A stretch of DNA of 64,000 nucleotides from Cladobotryum mycophilum (lineage: Eukaryota; Ascomycota; Sordariomycetes; Hypocreales; Hypocreaceae): NCBI GenBank assembly GCA_036429605.1, contig JAVFKD010000016.1, positions 124,001 through 188,000 of the forward strand. The letters run 5' to 3'. The notes under the pieces were generated by a model. It saw only the letters and a program-made list of their open reading frames with translations. It made no database searches and was not told where the DNA came from. Position 1 is the first letter of the stretch. Every line of letters starts with the position of its first letter. The position numbers were made by a program, and so were the translations under genes. Positions 38,472 to 48,542 of this stretch are shown piece after piece.

Positions 38472-38966
38472 ATGTTCTTCTCAAAGACTCTCCTAGCTCT
38501 GGCCTTGACCTTCCAAGCCGCCTCCGCCATCCCATCCTCCTTCAACCAACTCAACGAGAACCACCACCACAGACCAAGTACCACCCTCACCACCATTCAC
38601 ACCACCACCTCCACCACCACAGCTTCCATCCCAACTTTCACGCCCCCGGATCTCCCCATCTGCAAGCCCGGCGCTCTCTGCGACTGCTCCAGAATCAAGG
38701 ACCAGAACAGTGACGAGTAAGTTCACAAAAACACAAACTGCTTAAAACTCCCCTTTGGCAACCACCCCCCTTCTTTCATAATGAGTTATCTGAAACCAAA
38801 TATGTTTTTAACGAAAACAAACAGGTTCTTCCAATGCGTCACTAATCCCCAGTGTGAAGTCTGCTGGCACGCCATCCCCACCCCCGAGGCAGCCCTCATC
38901 ACACCCAACCCAACCACCCTCGCCACTCTCACTCGCACAGCCGAGCCCCTGCCCACCGGAGCTTGA
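38472..38966 (+). CDS. Small secreted protein with Thr-rich linker and Cys motif
   Basis: Exons 38472-38716 and 38825-38966 join in phase (108-nt intron) to 128 aa. Signal peptide MFFSKTLLALALTFQAASA. A His/Thr-rich low-complexity linker follows (about residues 30-55). Six cysteines then sit in a compact segment: CKPGALCDC before the intron and C-V-T-N-P-Q-C-E-V-C after it. The end is Thr/Pro-rich. The layout (secretion signal, O-glycosylation-like linker, small Cys core) is typical of fungal cell-wall or effector-like small secreted proteins. I do not recognise a named family. Start and splice sites are well supported. Confidence 0.7.
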
Positions 38967-39495
38967 ATGGGAAAAGAAGTGGTAAAAAAAAAAAGAGAGA
39001 TGAATGATGATGATTAGACATGTTTTTTCTGGGAATGGCTTTTTTCGATCTTTTTTTTAGATATACGTTTTTTTAACCTTATTTAATAATACCACTCAAG
39101 TTTCCCCTTTTCCCATGCTTTCCACCCCATCTACGTAAAGCTGAGATGCTCTGGTCCCATCATTCATTTCATACATCCTCTACTCCGTAATATACAACCA
39201 AATACATATATGCTCCACCTTTCCTTTTCTTTCTTTTCTTCTTTTCTGTCCCCTTATCCCCCCGGTACAACAACCACATCAGATATCAAAAAAGGCCACC
39301 CAACCCCCCGAAGCAAAGGGGGGCCCCCAATCAATGAACAAAGAAAAGCATGATGCAAAATTCTATATATGCCAAGTCCTATCCCTCATCAATGAACCAG
39401 GACCAAGAGCCGGCGCCCCATTTTTTCGTTTACAATTACAGAGTTATTAGGTGTGGAGAGAGAGAGAGAGAGAGAGAGAAAGAAATGGGAAGGAT
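38967..39495. other. Intergenic between convergent genes
   Basis: About 530 bases with T-rich runs and a (GA)n microsatellite at 39456-39479, between the secreted-protein gene and the TIM50 3' end. One reverse copy of TACGGAGTA lies at 39181-39189. Confidence 0.6.
39456..39479. repeat. (GA)n dinucleotide microsatellite
   Basis: Twelve GA units just beyond the TIM50 stop codon. Confidence 0.9.
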
Positions 39496-41135
39496 TTAGG
39501 CTTTCTTTTCCTCCTCAGTCTTGGGGGGCGCGAACCAGCCGGAAAAGGACCCCATCATGCTGTTCATAGCTTCTTGCTGAGCTTTCTCAATGGCTTGCTG
39601 TTCCTCCTTGAGCCACTTCTCACCATTCTCACGAATCTCCTTCTCCAACATCTGATAGTTGCGGATACCTCTTTCGCGAGCGATATCCTGCAACATCTTG
39701 CCCTGGGCGAAAGCCTCAGAGGGGTTCGGCTCTCCATCCGGCGCCATGGTCATGCTCATGTTGCTCGGCTTCATGCCAAGGAGATTTCCAAGGGCACCGA
39801 CGCCCGAAGTCTTTTGCTTCTTGCCCTGAACTTGCTTGTTAAACTCCTTGCGGGCAATGGCTTCTCGACGCGCAAACTCGGTGGGAATATGCTTGCCCTC
39901 AAACGACTTGAGAACTTTTCGGACATCGGAATACTGCATGGTGTGGATGTACTCGAGGAACGGGATCAAAGCGACAAGCTCCTTGTCATTTGGGTCACCC
40001 TTCCACGGATCCAGAATAATGGCGTTCTCGGGATGCTTGCGAATGTGCTCTGGCTTGGTGTCAATGACAATGACCTTTGAGAGATCACGGTTAAGGTAGC
40101 CAAGATCCTGTGCCTCAATTAGTCTTCAATCATCACAACACTAAATTACACGCCAACGTACCTTGACAAGCTCGCCCTCCTCGTATTTGGTCGCTTCTCG
40201 GTAAAGTGGCCACATGATGAACCGGAAAGGATCCAGCTTGCGGACCAGGGGCTCGCCCATGGCAAAGGGAACAGTCGTAAAGAGAACCAGCTCATAGTAC
40301 TGACTCAAGTATCGGATAAAGTAGTCCATACCAGGTCTCTTTGCCACTCTCCAGCCATGCTCTCGGGTCCATTCGCTGTGCACCAACATGTTGTCCAGAC
40401 TGATGCAGAGTGTATAGGGGCGCTCAAAGCTTGGGTCAGAGTCCGGCAGCAATTTGTCAAAGGCTGGGTCTTGGTAGTAGGAAACCGATTCCCCCATCGG
40501 GCCTTGGTTCGCGCCCACCACAGGGCAGGGGTCCATCCATTGGGAACATCAGGGTGGCGTTCGGCTTCAATTGCATCCTCCCAGTCACGTCCCATGTATG
40601 CGACACTCAAGAGTGTTCCGCTACCTGCGGCAGCCATGAAGAACCGCGCCCACCATTTGCGATTGCGCTCGTTTGTAGAAACGTATGAATCACGTCTGTC
40701 CCGCCCACGACCGGTTCCAGTCGGGTCCTCTTCAACCGCTGTGAGAGAGGATCCCGACCTGCCTGCCTTGTCTTCCAGCTCTGCGTCGAGGGTCGACGGG
40801 ATACCCTGTGTCAAATCCGGGAGTTTATGGAAAGGAATCGCTTCGGGTTCTTTGGCAGCACCTTCGGGGGCGGGTTGCTCATTGGGAGTGCTGACATCGT
40901 CATTCTTGGCAGATTTGTTTTCGGGAGTCGAGGGTCCTTTTGAGGTGTTTGGTGGGGAGTTTTTGTTGGAAGATTGCGCCGAGTTGTTGTTGTTGTTCTT
41001 CTTCGCATAGGTTCGTATCCAGGGAGAGACGGTAACCGCTACTGGTCGAGCTCTTAGTATGGGCGAAACTGTAGGCCGCGACAAGCGACTGGCCGTCAAG
41101 CCAACCCTTGACGTCTGGGCTAATCGGGAGAGCAT
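39496..41135 (-). CDS. TIM50: Mitochondrial import inner membrane translocase subunit TIM50, one apparent frame break
   Basis: Exons 41135-40162 and 40107-39496, intron 54 nt; about 528 aa if one base is restored near 40491-40500. The N-terminus is a basic, Ser/Arg-rich mitochondrial presequence, then a low-complexity Asn/Pro/Ser stretch. A single membrane helix follows at 163-181. The FCP1-like domain starts after NGWTPALWWARTKAR: SYYQDPAFDKLLPD, RPYTLCISLDNMLVHSEW, REHGWRVAKRPGMDYFIRYL and YELVLFTTVP. The catalytic Asp-x-Asp of true phosphatases is not kept (SLDNML), as usual for Tim50. It acts in the TIM23 complex as presequence receptor. The frame break falls at the conserved RTKARMGES block. 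TIM50 is essential in yeast, so an assembly error is the best explanation. Confidence 0.92.
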
Positions 41136-42108
41136 CGTCGGATATGTGGATGGAGGGGAAGGAATATTCGGTTGGAGTAAAGGGGGGTATCGTTATAGTC
41201 TAATGAAGAATTGAAGAAAGAAATCGAGGGTATTTAAGAGGAGGCCTCAGCAGCGCATGGCCAGGCAGATGATCGTATGATCTGATATGGTATACAGAGA
41301 AATAATAGCCTCGTCTCTCCTCTCAGATGCAACGCTCGAAGCTTCAATTCCCGTTGAGTGATGCCGCCACCCACCCGTCATCAAGAAATTTTCGAGCCAC
41401 ACACAGCCAACGGGCACAGGGTTAGAATCATTGCTCCGAACATTAACCGCTTCTTTCCGTCGCGGGAAAATGGTGGGGTTGTTTGAATTTATCGATTTCA
41501 AGACATCACTGCCTATTGCGGCTTAGCTCTATGTCCTAAAAATGCTCACGTGAGGTTATTACCAATTGGGGTCTCACTTCTCCAACTGAACCGGGCGTCC
41601 CTGGTCGATCAACTCAAGGTGTATCTAAACGATCCCATCCCGATCCCGCCCTTCCCATCCTCTCTCTTATCTCGCCTTCTCCTCGCCTACTCACTCACCT
41701 ACCCATTCATTCATTCAGTGTTCAGACGATTCGATTTGCTATAATCGAAGCGTCATAAGCTGCTTTGCTACCCTCACTACTACTAACTCTCCATCATTGA
41801 TACGATGGTTGCATTTTAGAGGGTGGTCCAGCTCGAGGATTGCACTCGCCATGGCGCCACCCTCTGCGAGACGCATTGCTCTATCAATCCAGTTTTGTTG
41901 ATTCGAATTAGTGTCAATACAAGAACTATTTCAGCATCCTTTTATCAAGAACCTATATTTGGACCTCATCCAATTGCGCAAGAGATTATAAAGTCAATGC
42001 TAGATTTATACCATTCGCCACTCACTACTCACCATCCTCACCACCAACCACCAACTACCTTTCTCGTACCCGATTCATACATCTACTTTTGCTCCTCCAC
42101 CAACCAAG
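41136..42108. other. Intergenic, divergent promoters
   Basis: About 970 bases between the TIM50 start (minus) and the F-box-like gene (plus). No gene recognised. Confidence 0.6.
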
Positions 42109-43066
42109 ATGCCGAAAAAACCATATAAGAATTCCGGCAACCGGGCCTCTCGTCCATTGATGGCATCTCCCCCTCGCCAAAGATCGAAGCCACAGAGGTC
42201 AATAACTCAACCACCGCCGCTCCGGTTGAAGATGAAGTCAGCAAGCTTCCAATTGCCTCCCTCACTCTCGGCGCCTCTGCAAAGACCCCCCTCCCAAGGC
42301 ACCCCGCGTGCCCGCAACGCCGTTCCACTTCCTCTCGCTGCCATCCGAGCTGCGCATCAAAATCTACGATTATTTCTTCGAAGAGCTCGACGAAGTCCTC
42401 GATCTCGGCCCGGGAAATTTCAAGAAAATCCACAAGAAGCTCGCCCTCATGCGTGTCTGCAAACTAGTCCACGAAGAAGCCACCCATTTCTTCTACAGCA
42501 CTCAGACTTTCCGCCTCTTCCCTACCTATCCTGGCCGGTATTTCAAATCCAAGAAGCCATTGCTAGCTCGGCTTAAGCCCCATCAGCGCGAATGCCTTAC
42601 CTCTCTCGAACTACGCCTTGGTCCCGGTTGGAGTGCGCCACCCAAGGGCTGGGCAGTCAACGATGCACTGGGTCTGAAAGAGTGCCGAAATGTGCGCAAA
42701 GTCACCGTCTTTGTCGAGTGCGATCCTAGCGACAGTGTTTTCAAGGGCTTCCGCCGCTCCGAGGGCTTCTACGAGGGTTTCTCCCGCAACCTGCTATCCG
42801 AAGTGCTGGAGGGAATACCGGATGTCCACGTCATCGAGTTTGATGCGTGGTCCAGCGTTAAGAAATCCGGCGCCATGATGCAAGGTCTTATCGATATTGC
42901 GACACAATTCAAGGGGCTCATCCGATGGGGTCCGGAGCGGGGCTGGACAGACGAAGACGAGGTTGACACAGTCAAGACAGGCGCACAAGTCGCACAAGAG
43001 ACGGCCGGGCAGTTGTTGCAGAATGTTCCGAATCAAGCTTTTGGTAATATCTTGGTGGTCACTTAG
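42109..43066 (+). CDS. F-box-like uncharacterised protein, two apparent frame breaks
   Basis: The likely start is ATG 42109 (CAAG before ATG). The first residues are MPKKPYKNSGN. A protein-like Ser/Glu-rich stretch then continues in a second frame from about the G3 run 42143-42145. The frame shifts again at the C6 run 42286-42291 into the long C-terminal frame that ends at 43066. That frame opens with PFHFLSLPSELRIKIYDYFFEEL, an F-box-like LP.ELR..IY motif common in fungal uncharacterised proteins. It goes on with KLALMRVCKLVHEEATHFFYS and an LELRLGPGW region. The function is unknown; F-box-like motifs suggest Skp1 binding but this is not established here. Both shifts fit single missing bases, as elsewhere in the window. 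The first 60 residues are uncertain. Confidence 0.6.
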
Positions 43067-43349
43067 GGAGCACGATCTGGCGTAATGGGAAGCGATATAA
43101 CAGGCTACGAATAACGATGGATATGATGTTTTGGACTGGCGTTCTCCTCTTAGTAACTTGTTCATGTACGAACCACTCCTACAAATTTGAATGAATCAAC
43201 TCTATTTCTCCTGATGTAAATCTTATACGTAGCATTTAGTGGTATCTGGTTATAAATCTATTACATCCATCTCGTACGCCAGCTTCATTCACTGTAATAA
43301 CTTGGCGCCCCTTCTGTTCCAACTTCTGTTCCCACCCTCGCCATACTCT

Positions 43350-44697
43350 TTATAAAGCCCCAAGTGTTGCCAGCGCATCCCGCAGCTCTTTCACGGCAGT
43401 TGGCACATCCTCAAAGTTTAGGGCCGAAATCGCCCATTTGGCATGTTTCTGCGCTTGGTTTATGCTCTTTTGATCGGTTGCTAGCCTTCCAGGGATGGCT
43501 GGAGGGGGGCTGGATACTGGGGGTGTAGCCACATGAGATGGGTTCTGTTGCATTGGTGAGATTACAGGAGGCGAAAAGGGCGTTGGAGCGGCAGCGGGAG
43601 CAGGATGGGGGGTTGTACAGCAGTCGGAGGGGGAATTGCTGTGTGATCTGGGGAGGCATCTGTGGTGGTGTTGGTTGTTGAGGAATATGTGTGAATGGTG
43701 GCTGCGTCATGGGTGGAGGTTGAGTAGGCGGAGGGGTCATCCCAAACAACGGCGGCGCAGGGCTCGTACTAAGCGGCGATGGAACAAACGGTTCGGCCGG
43801 CGCTGTAGGCGGTTGCTGTGGAAAGTATCCCTGTTGTGCCGGCGGAGGGGACGGCGGAGGTGGAAAGCTAGCCATGGACGTAGCAGACTCCTGCCTCGGC
43901 GGCTCTCCCGCATCAGGGATATCCTCTACATAAGCAGCCTGTGGCGGCGGCGGCGACGCAAATCCGGTAATCTCTTGGACGGCGGGGTCCTGGGGATCGA
44001 GGTCCATGACCGTCTCTGATGGATCCGGCTCGCTGGGGGAGGGGGTTCGACTCGTTGGGGTCCTTGCCCTCGCGGATGGCTTTGAGGATACGCGCGGCGT
44101 TCCATTTTGCGAACTTGATCTTTTGGAGCGTCTCGGGTTCTGGGGTGCCCCATTCGTGTGTGAGGTCGAAGAAGGTGGCAGCGGCGTCAAAGGTGTCTGC
44201 GGTTTGCCTACAAGAAACCATTTAGATGGTATATACCAGCAGGGGGAGCCAGGACAGCAACGCACCTTGTCACCTTGTTGGCTCTTAGTGTCCGCTCCGC
44301 ACGATCAAACGTCTCTTGCGCAAACTGTTCGACGTAGGCCTGACCAGCCGTATTATCAATTATGGCATCATCATCCGGGCGCTCTGACTTTGTTGTCTCG
44401 AGCCGCTCGAGCAGCGTCTTTGTAAAGTTGAAGCAGTCATCGTCTGCGGTATGTAGGCTCTTTCCCACGATCTGGTTCACCGCATGGTATTCACCTAGAG
44501 AACATGCGAAACAGAAAAACGTTGTTAGTGAAAAGAAATTCCATCAAGATATGCGACTGGGGCCATAGAGAGAGAGAAGAGGGGAGCAGCATACACCAGT
44601 AGGCAATGGCAGGCTTGAATGAGCGCAGCTGGTTTGCGCGATTCAGAAACCGACTGACTTCGGGGATCTTGAGCGGCGCTGGGATTGGCTCGGCCAT
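43350..44697 (-). CDS. VTA1: Vta1-like ESCRT/MVB sorting protein, frame disturbed in the Pro-rich linker
   Basis: Exons 44697-44595, 44494-44266 and 44207-43350. The N-terminal MIT-like domain is well conserved: PEVSRFLNRANQLRSFKPAIAYW, then CEYHAVNQIV, then DRAERTLRANKVTRQTADTFDAAATFFDL and KIKFAKWNAARILKAIREGKDPNESNP. A long Pro/Gln-rich linker follows. The C-terminal VSL-type domain (QKSINQAQKHAKWAISALNFEDVPTAVKELRDAL) mediates Vps4 binding in this family. Vta1 activates the Vps4 ATPase during ESCRT-III disassembly at endosomes. In the linker the frame changes three times: around 44035-44045, near 43629-43637 and at the G6 run 43607-43612. The changes sum to an intact frame overall. The flanking domains are normal, so I regard these as sequence errors in homopolymer-rich DNA. 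Confidence 0.85.
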
Positions 44698-45699
44698 GGT
44701 TCATGCGTCGGCGTGGGCGGGAGGAATATGGTATTAGTAGTAGTAGAGACGAGAAAGATGTTCAGATGCGGGCTGTAAAAGGTTCCAGATGGATTGTCCA
44801 ACGACGTAATTGGCAACCTGGAGATGGCCCTCCACCCCCACATACGGACCCCCGAACTTACCACCAGCCACAAACCGTTTTGCCCCGCTCAAGGTCGCGC
44901 CACAAGCAAGCAAGTTCCAAGTAAAAGGTTGGGGAAAGCTTACATCAGTGCAGATCAAGTATTCACACGGTGTTGGTAAAGTTACTAACCAACTAGGTAC
45001 ATAGCATGTAATACAGGGCTTTTCTTCAAAGTCCTAGACGTTCTGGATTTACGACTAGGCATTTAATTCTAATAATAATTTTTTTTATGTGGAATCGATT
45101 TCAGGAGTATCGAATGGCGTTCTTTCAAAAGGGCAATGAATAAAATTATTCCGCCTGTAGAACGGAGCGGCCCGCATAAGCTGATATCAGATGCGAGTCG
45201 TGCATGGAGGGCCAGAGGAACGCAGCTGTTAGATGACCTACAGCCCAAGGTTGGATCTGCATGAAGCCATTTCATCAGATAGCATGACTTTGCCGTTATG
45301 TAAATCATAAAATAGAATAAAGAAGAATTATCATGTCCGATGCTCACACAGATTTTTATCAACATCTCCCCCGATCACGAGATGCCGGGGTCATCGGCTC
45401 GATTACTCATGGTAGCTCCCTAACAGTTCAGTAGTCTCAGGGACCCTGAACCTTCTCCATACTGTGCGGGCGCACTTTCATCCAGCGTGGCCTTTTCAAA
45501 TCAACTTCAACCCAACTATAAGATCACACACTGCTCAACCAGTCTCGACAGTTTTTTTCCTTTTTTCCTTCCCTTACCCTTCTCCCTCGGGCAATTCCTT
45601 CATAACCATCTTTCAGGGCTCCTTCAAAAAAAATACTATCATCAACTTCAAGCTTCAATTCAAAAACAATATCCAAATCGTAAACTCGTCTCCACAATC
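44698..45699. other. Intergenic, divergent promoters
   Basis: About 1 kb between the Vta1 start (minus) and the PDI gene (plus). Pyrimidine-rich near 45545-45600, just upstream of the PDI gene. No other gene recognised. Confidence 0.6.
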
Positions 45700-47113
45700 A
45701 TGCATCAACCAGCTCTCATCGCCGCCCTCACGGCGAGCTTGGCTGCCCTCCCCGGCGTCCATGCCGGCTTCTACACCAAAAACTCTCCCGTGCTTCAGCT
45801 TGACGCCGGTTCATACGATCGTCTCATTGCCAAGTCCAACCACACCTCTGTAAGTTTGCATCATACATACACACTCTCTCTCTCGTTTACATCCATACTC
45901 ATCAACATTAGATCGTCGAGTTCTACGCCCCTTGGTGCGGACACTGCCAGAATCTCAAGCCCGCTTACGAAAAGGCCGCCAAGAACCTCGATGGCCTCGC
46001 CAAGGTCGCCGCCGTAGACTGCGACGAGGAGACTAACAAGCAGTTCTGCGGCACCATGGGCATCCAGGGCTTCCCCACCTTGAAGATTGTCCGCCCGGGT
46101 AAGAAGTTTGGCAAGCCCGTGGTGGAGGACTACCAGGGTCCCCGAACTGCTTCGGGCATCGTCGAGGCTGTGGTGGGCAAGATTAACAACCATGTTACGC
46201 GCCTGACGGATAAGGAACTGGATGGCTTCTTGGAGGGGATAAGCCCAAGGCTCTGTTGTTCAGTGAAAAGGGGACTACGAGCGCATTGTTGAGAAGCATT
46301 GCCATTGACTATCTAGACGTCATCTCAGTGGGACAGGTTCGCAACAAGGAGAAGGCAGCCGTGGAAAAGTTTGGTATTACTTCGTTCCCCAAGTTTGTTC
46401 TCATCCCCGGCGATGGCAAGGATCCCATCACCTACGACGGAGACCTCAACAAGAAGGACTTGCTCAACTTCCTTAAGCGAGTGGGGGCACCTAACCCCGA
46501 CCCTGCCCCGGCCAGCAGCAAGGCTGATAAGAAATCCGACAAGAAATCATCCAAGGCCAAGGATAAGGCAACCCAGGAGGCCGAGCCATCCAAGCCCACC
46601 GAAACACCTACCACTGCCGCTCCCGAGGCTACCTCGATTGACATTGCCGCCATCACCACAAAGGAACAGCTCGGGGAGCAGTGCTTCCAGCCCAAGTCCC
46701 ATACCTGCGTTCTCGCCTTGGTTCCCAGTAAACACGGCGAAGTTAAGGACAAGGCGCTCCATTCTCTCAACCAACTCAACACAAAGTACATCCACGGAAA
46801 GAGACATGCCTTCCCATTCTTCTCCGTCTCCACCGACGTCGATGGCTCTGCCGCTCTTCGGGAAGCCCTCGGACTGAAGAACAAGGTTGAAATTGTTGTC
46901 GTTAACGCTCGACGTGCGTGGTGGAGACGATACGACGGCGACATGGGCGTCCAGGATGTCGAAGCCTGGCTCGATACCGTTCGCATGGGTGAGGGAGAGA
47001 AGACCAAGCTTCCCAAGGAACTCATTGTTGAGGCCGTTGAGACCACCACTGAGGAGGCTACTCAGGCTACTGACCCCGAGCCAGAGGTGGAAACCGAGCA
47101 CGACGAATTGTAA
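45700..47113 (+). CDS. ER protein disulfide isomerase, Mpd1-like, HDEL tail, one apparent frame break
   Basis: Exons 45700-45849 and 45912-47113, intron 62 nt; 450 aa if one base is restored at the G4 run 46235-46238. A signal peptide (MHQPALIAALTASLAALPGVHA) is followed by one catalytic thioredoxin domain with WCGHC at 58-62 (IVEFYAPWCGHC) and a cis-Pro segment GFPTLKIV. A second, redox-inactive thioredoxin-like region holds KFGITSFPKF. The C-terminus is acidic and ends in HDEL, the ER retrieval signal. One active domain with this length fits the Mpd1-type PDIs, which form and isomerise disulfides in the ER lumen. The break lies between the two domains, with matching sequence on both sides. 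Confidence 0.9.
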
Positions 47114-47269
47114 AAAGCCACATCTATGGTAAATGAAATTAGCTAAAACTGATCATGTATGAATTTTGTATTTTATCTTGAAAAAGAATTCAACGTACCA
47201 TGATGATTTTTGGGACCTTAATCCCTTATTGTATTAGTTCCCCTAACTGCCATGTCCACGCTTCCAATC

Positions 47270-48167
47270 TCAATCATCCAAATTCATAGCCATAGTGCTG
47301 CTCTTTTCCACAGCACCCTCTCTAATCATCTTGATGCCCTTTTGCTTTACCACTCCATCCAAGAACTGCCTCACTTGCTTGCACCCATCTATGGCAACAA
47401 CCAACATGCCCTCCAATCGGCTGACCTGAACACGGCTCTCGCACACCAACACAGCAACCCGGTCGGTATCACCCAAAGTGGCCGCAGTGAGGTAAGGCAG
47501 CTCCTGTTCCTCCTGGTTATTAAGGTCGAGTAAGGGGTCGGCCGAGTCGTCGCCAGCGGCGTAGGAAGACGTCGACCCCGCCGTGCAGGCGGCGATGTAA
47601 TCCGCCATCGGAATTCCAGCGTCGATCAAAGCGAGCGTAGTCGCATTGAGAAGCGCGGCGAGGAGCGAACCATCTTGGGACAGGACGTGAAGCGATACTG
47701 TAATGGTTGAGTGGGGGAACAAGTGAACGTGGAGGTTCGCAGCCAAAGCCTTTGCAATCGTGATTTCAATCTCCTGCACACGCCTGCCATATCCCAGTTA
47801 GTAAAACAATCGCAGATCCAATCATGGCATAGGGAAAAAATAATAATAAATAAACTCACTTGTCATTCCTCCCTCTCTTCTTCCGATCTACACTGGAGAA
47901 ACCAGCAATCACCACATTCACCACAATCGACGCCGCATCCCTCTGTGACTGTCCACCACCGCTCGCACCTCCCCTCCGCTGCTGCGCCTGCGGCTCTGCA
48001 GGTCCCGTAACAACGCACATGACTTTTGTGTGGCCCATCTCGAGATACGAAGACCCGTCTGCCGCATCTTGGGTATGGATTTGCGCATGCAGGCGACGGA
48101 GCTCGTTCCACCTGCGACCGTCGACGCGGAGGAGCGCAAGGGAGTATGTCGATGTGTCGAGAGGCAT
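47270..48167 (-). CDS. SKI6: Exosome complex subunit Rrp41/Ski6 (RNase PH fold)
   Basis: Exons 48167-47860 and 47783-47270 with a 76-nt GTGAGT-AG intron give 273 aa. The start is the ATG of MPLDTSTYSLALLRVDGRRWNELRR, the standard N-terminus of fungal Rrp41. Further landmarks: DGSSYLEMGHTKVMCVVTGP, NLHVHLFPHS, VLSQDGSLLAALLNATTLALIDAGIPMADY and DPLLDLNNQEEQELPYLT. The protein is one of six RNase-PH-like ring subunits of the RNA exosome, acting in 3'-5' RNA processing in nucleus and cytoplasm. The insertion between residues 60 and 85 (Gln/Gly-rich) is usual in filamentous fungi. The frame is intact; it ends 157 bases beyond the PDI stop, convergent with it. Confidence 0.93.
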
Positions 48168-48542
48168 TTTGATGCGTTGGTTCGTGAATTGGGAAAAGAG
48201 CAAGGGACAGGCGCGTTTGTGAAAGTACTGGTATTAGAGAAGCAGCAAACTTGACAATGACCGATGGTGTTGAATCTGAAATTTTGGAAGCTGCGCCGAT
48301 AGTGGGGTGCAAGCTATGTGTGGCTAGTGCGTGGAGGTGTGGCTGAAAGCTTTACTACGACAAATATCATCACGATCAAATGAGATCAGTTGTTCGACAA
48401 GCACCTCAATACTTTTCTTCATACAGTGACATACAACTATCATCTCCTCCAGATCCATTATAATCTGATAATAAATAACAATGCTGGCAGTGCAACTTGT
48501 ACAAAGCCGGGTATTTAGCTTTCTATAAAAAAACGCTCGCTA
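48168..48542. other. Intergenic
   Basis: About 370 bases between the Rrp41 start and the CSC1-like 3' end. Nothing recognised beyond the expected promoter and 3' UTR. Confidence 0.6.

Noticed and set aside
46432..47049. 205-aa minus-strand frame opposite the PDI gene
   Set aside because: Shadow of the PDI coding sequence; low-complexity Ser-rich translation.
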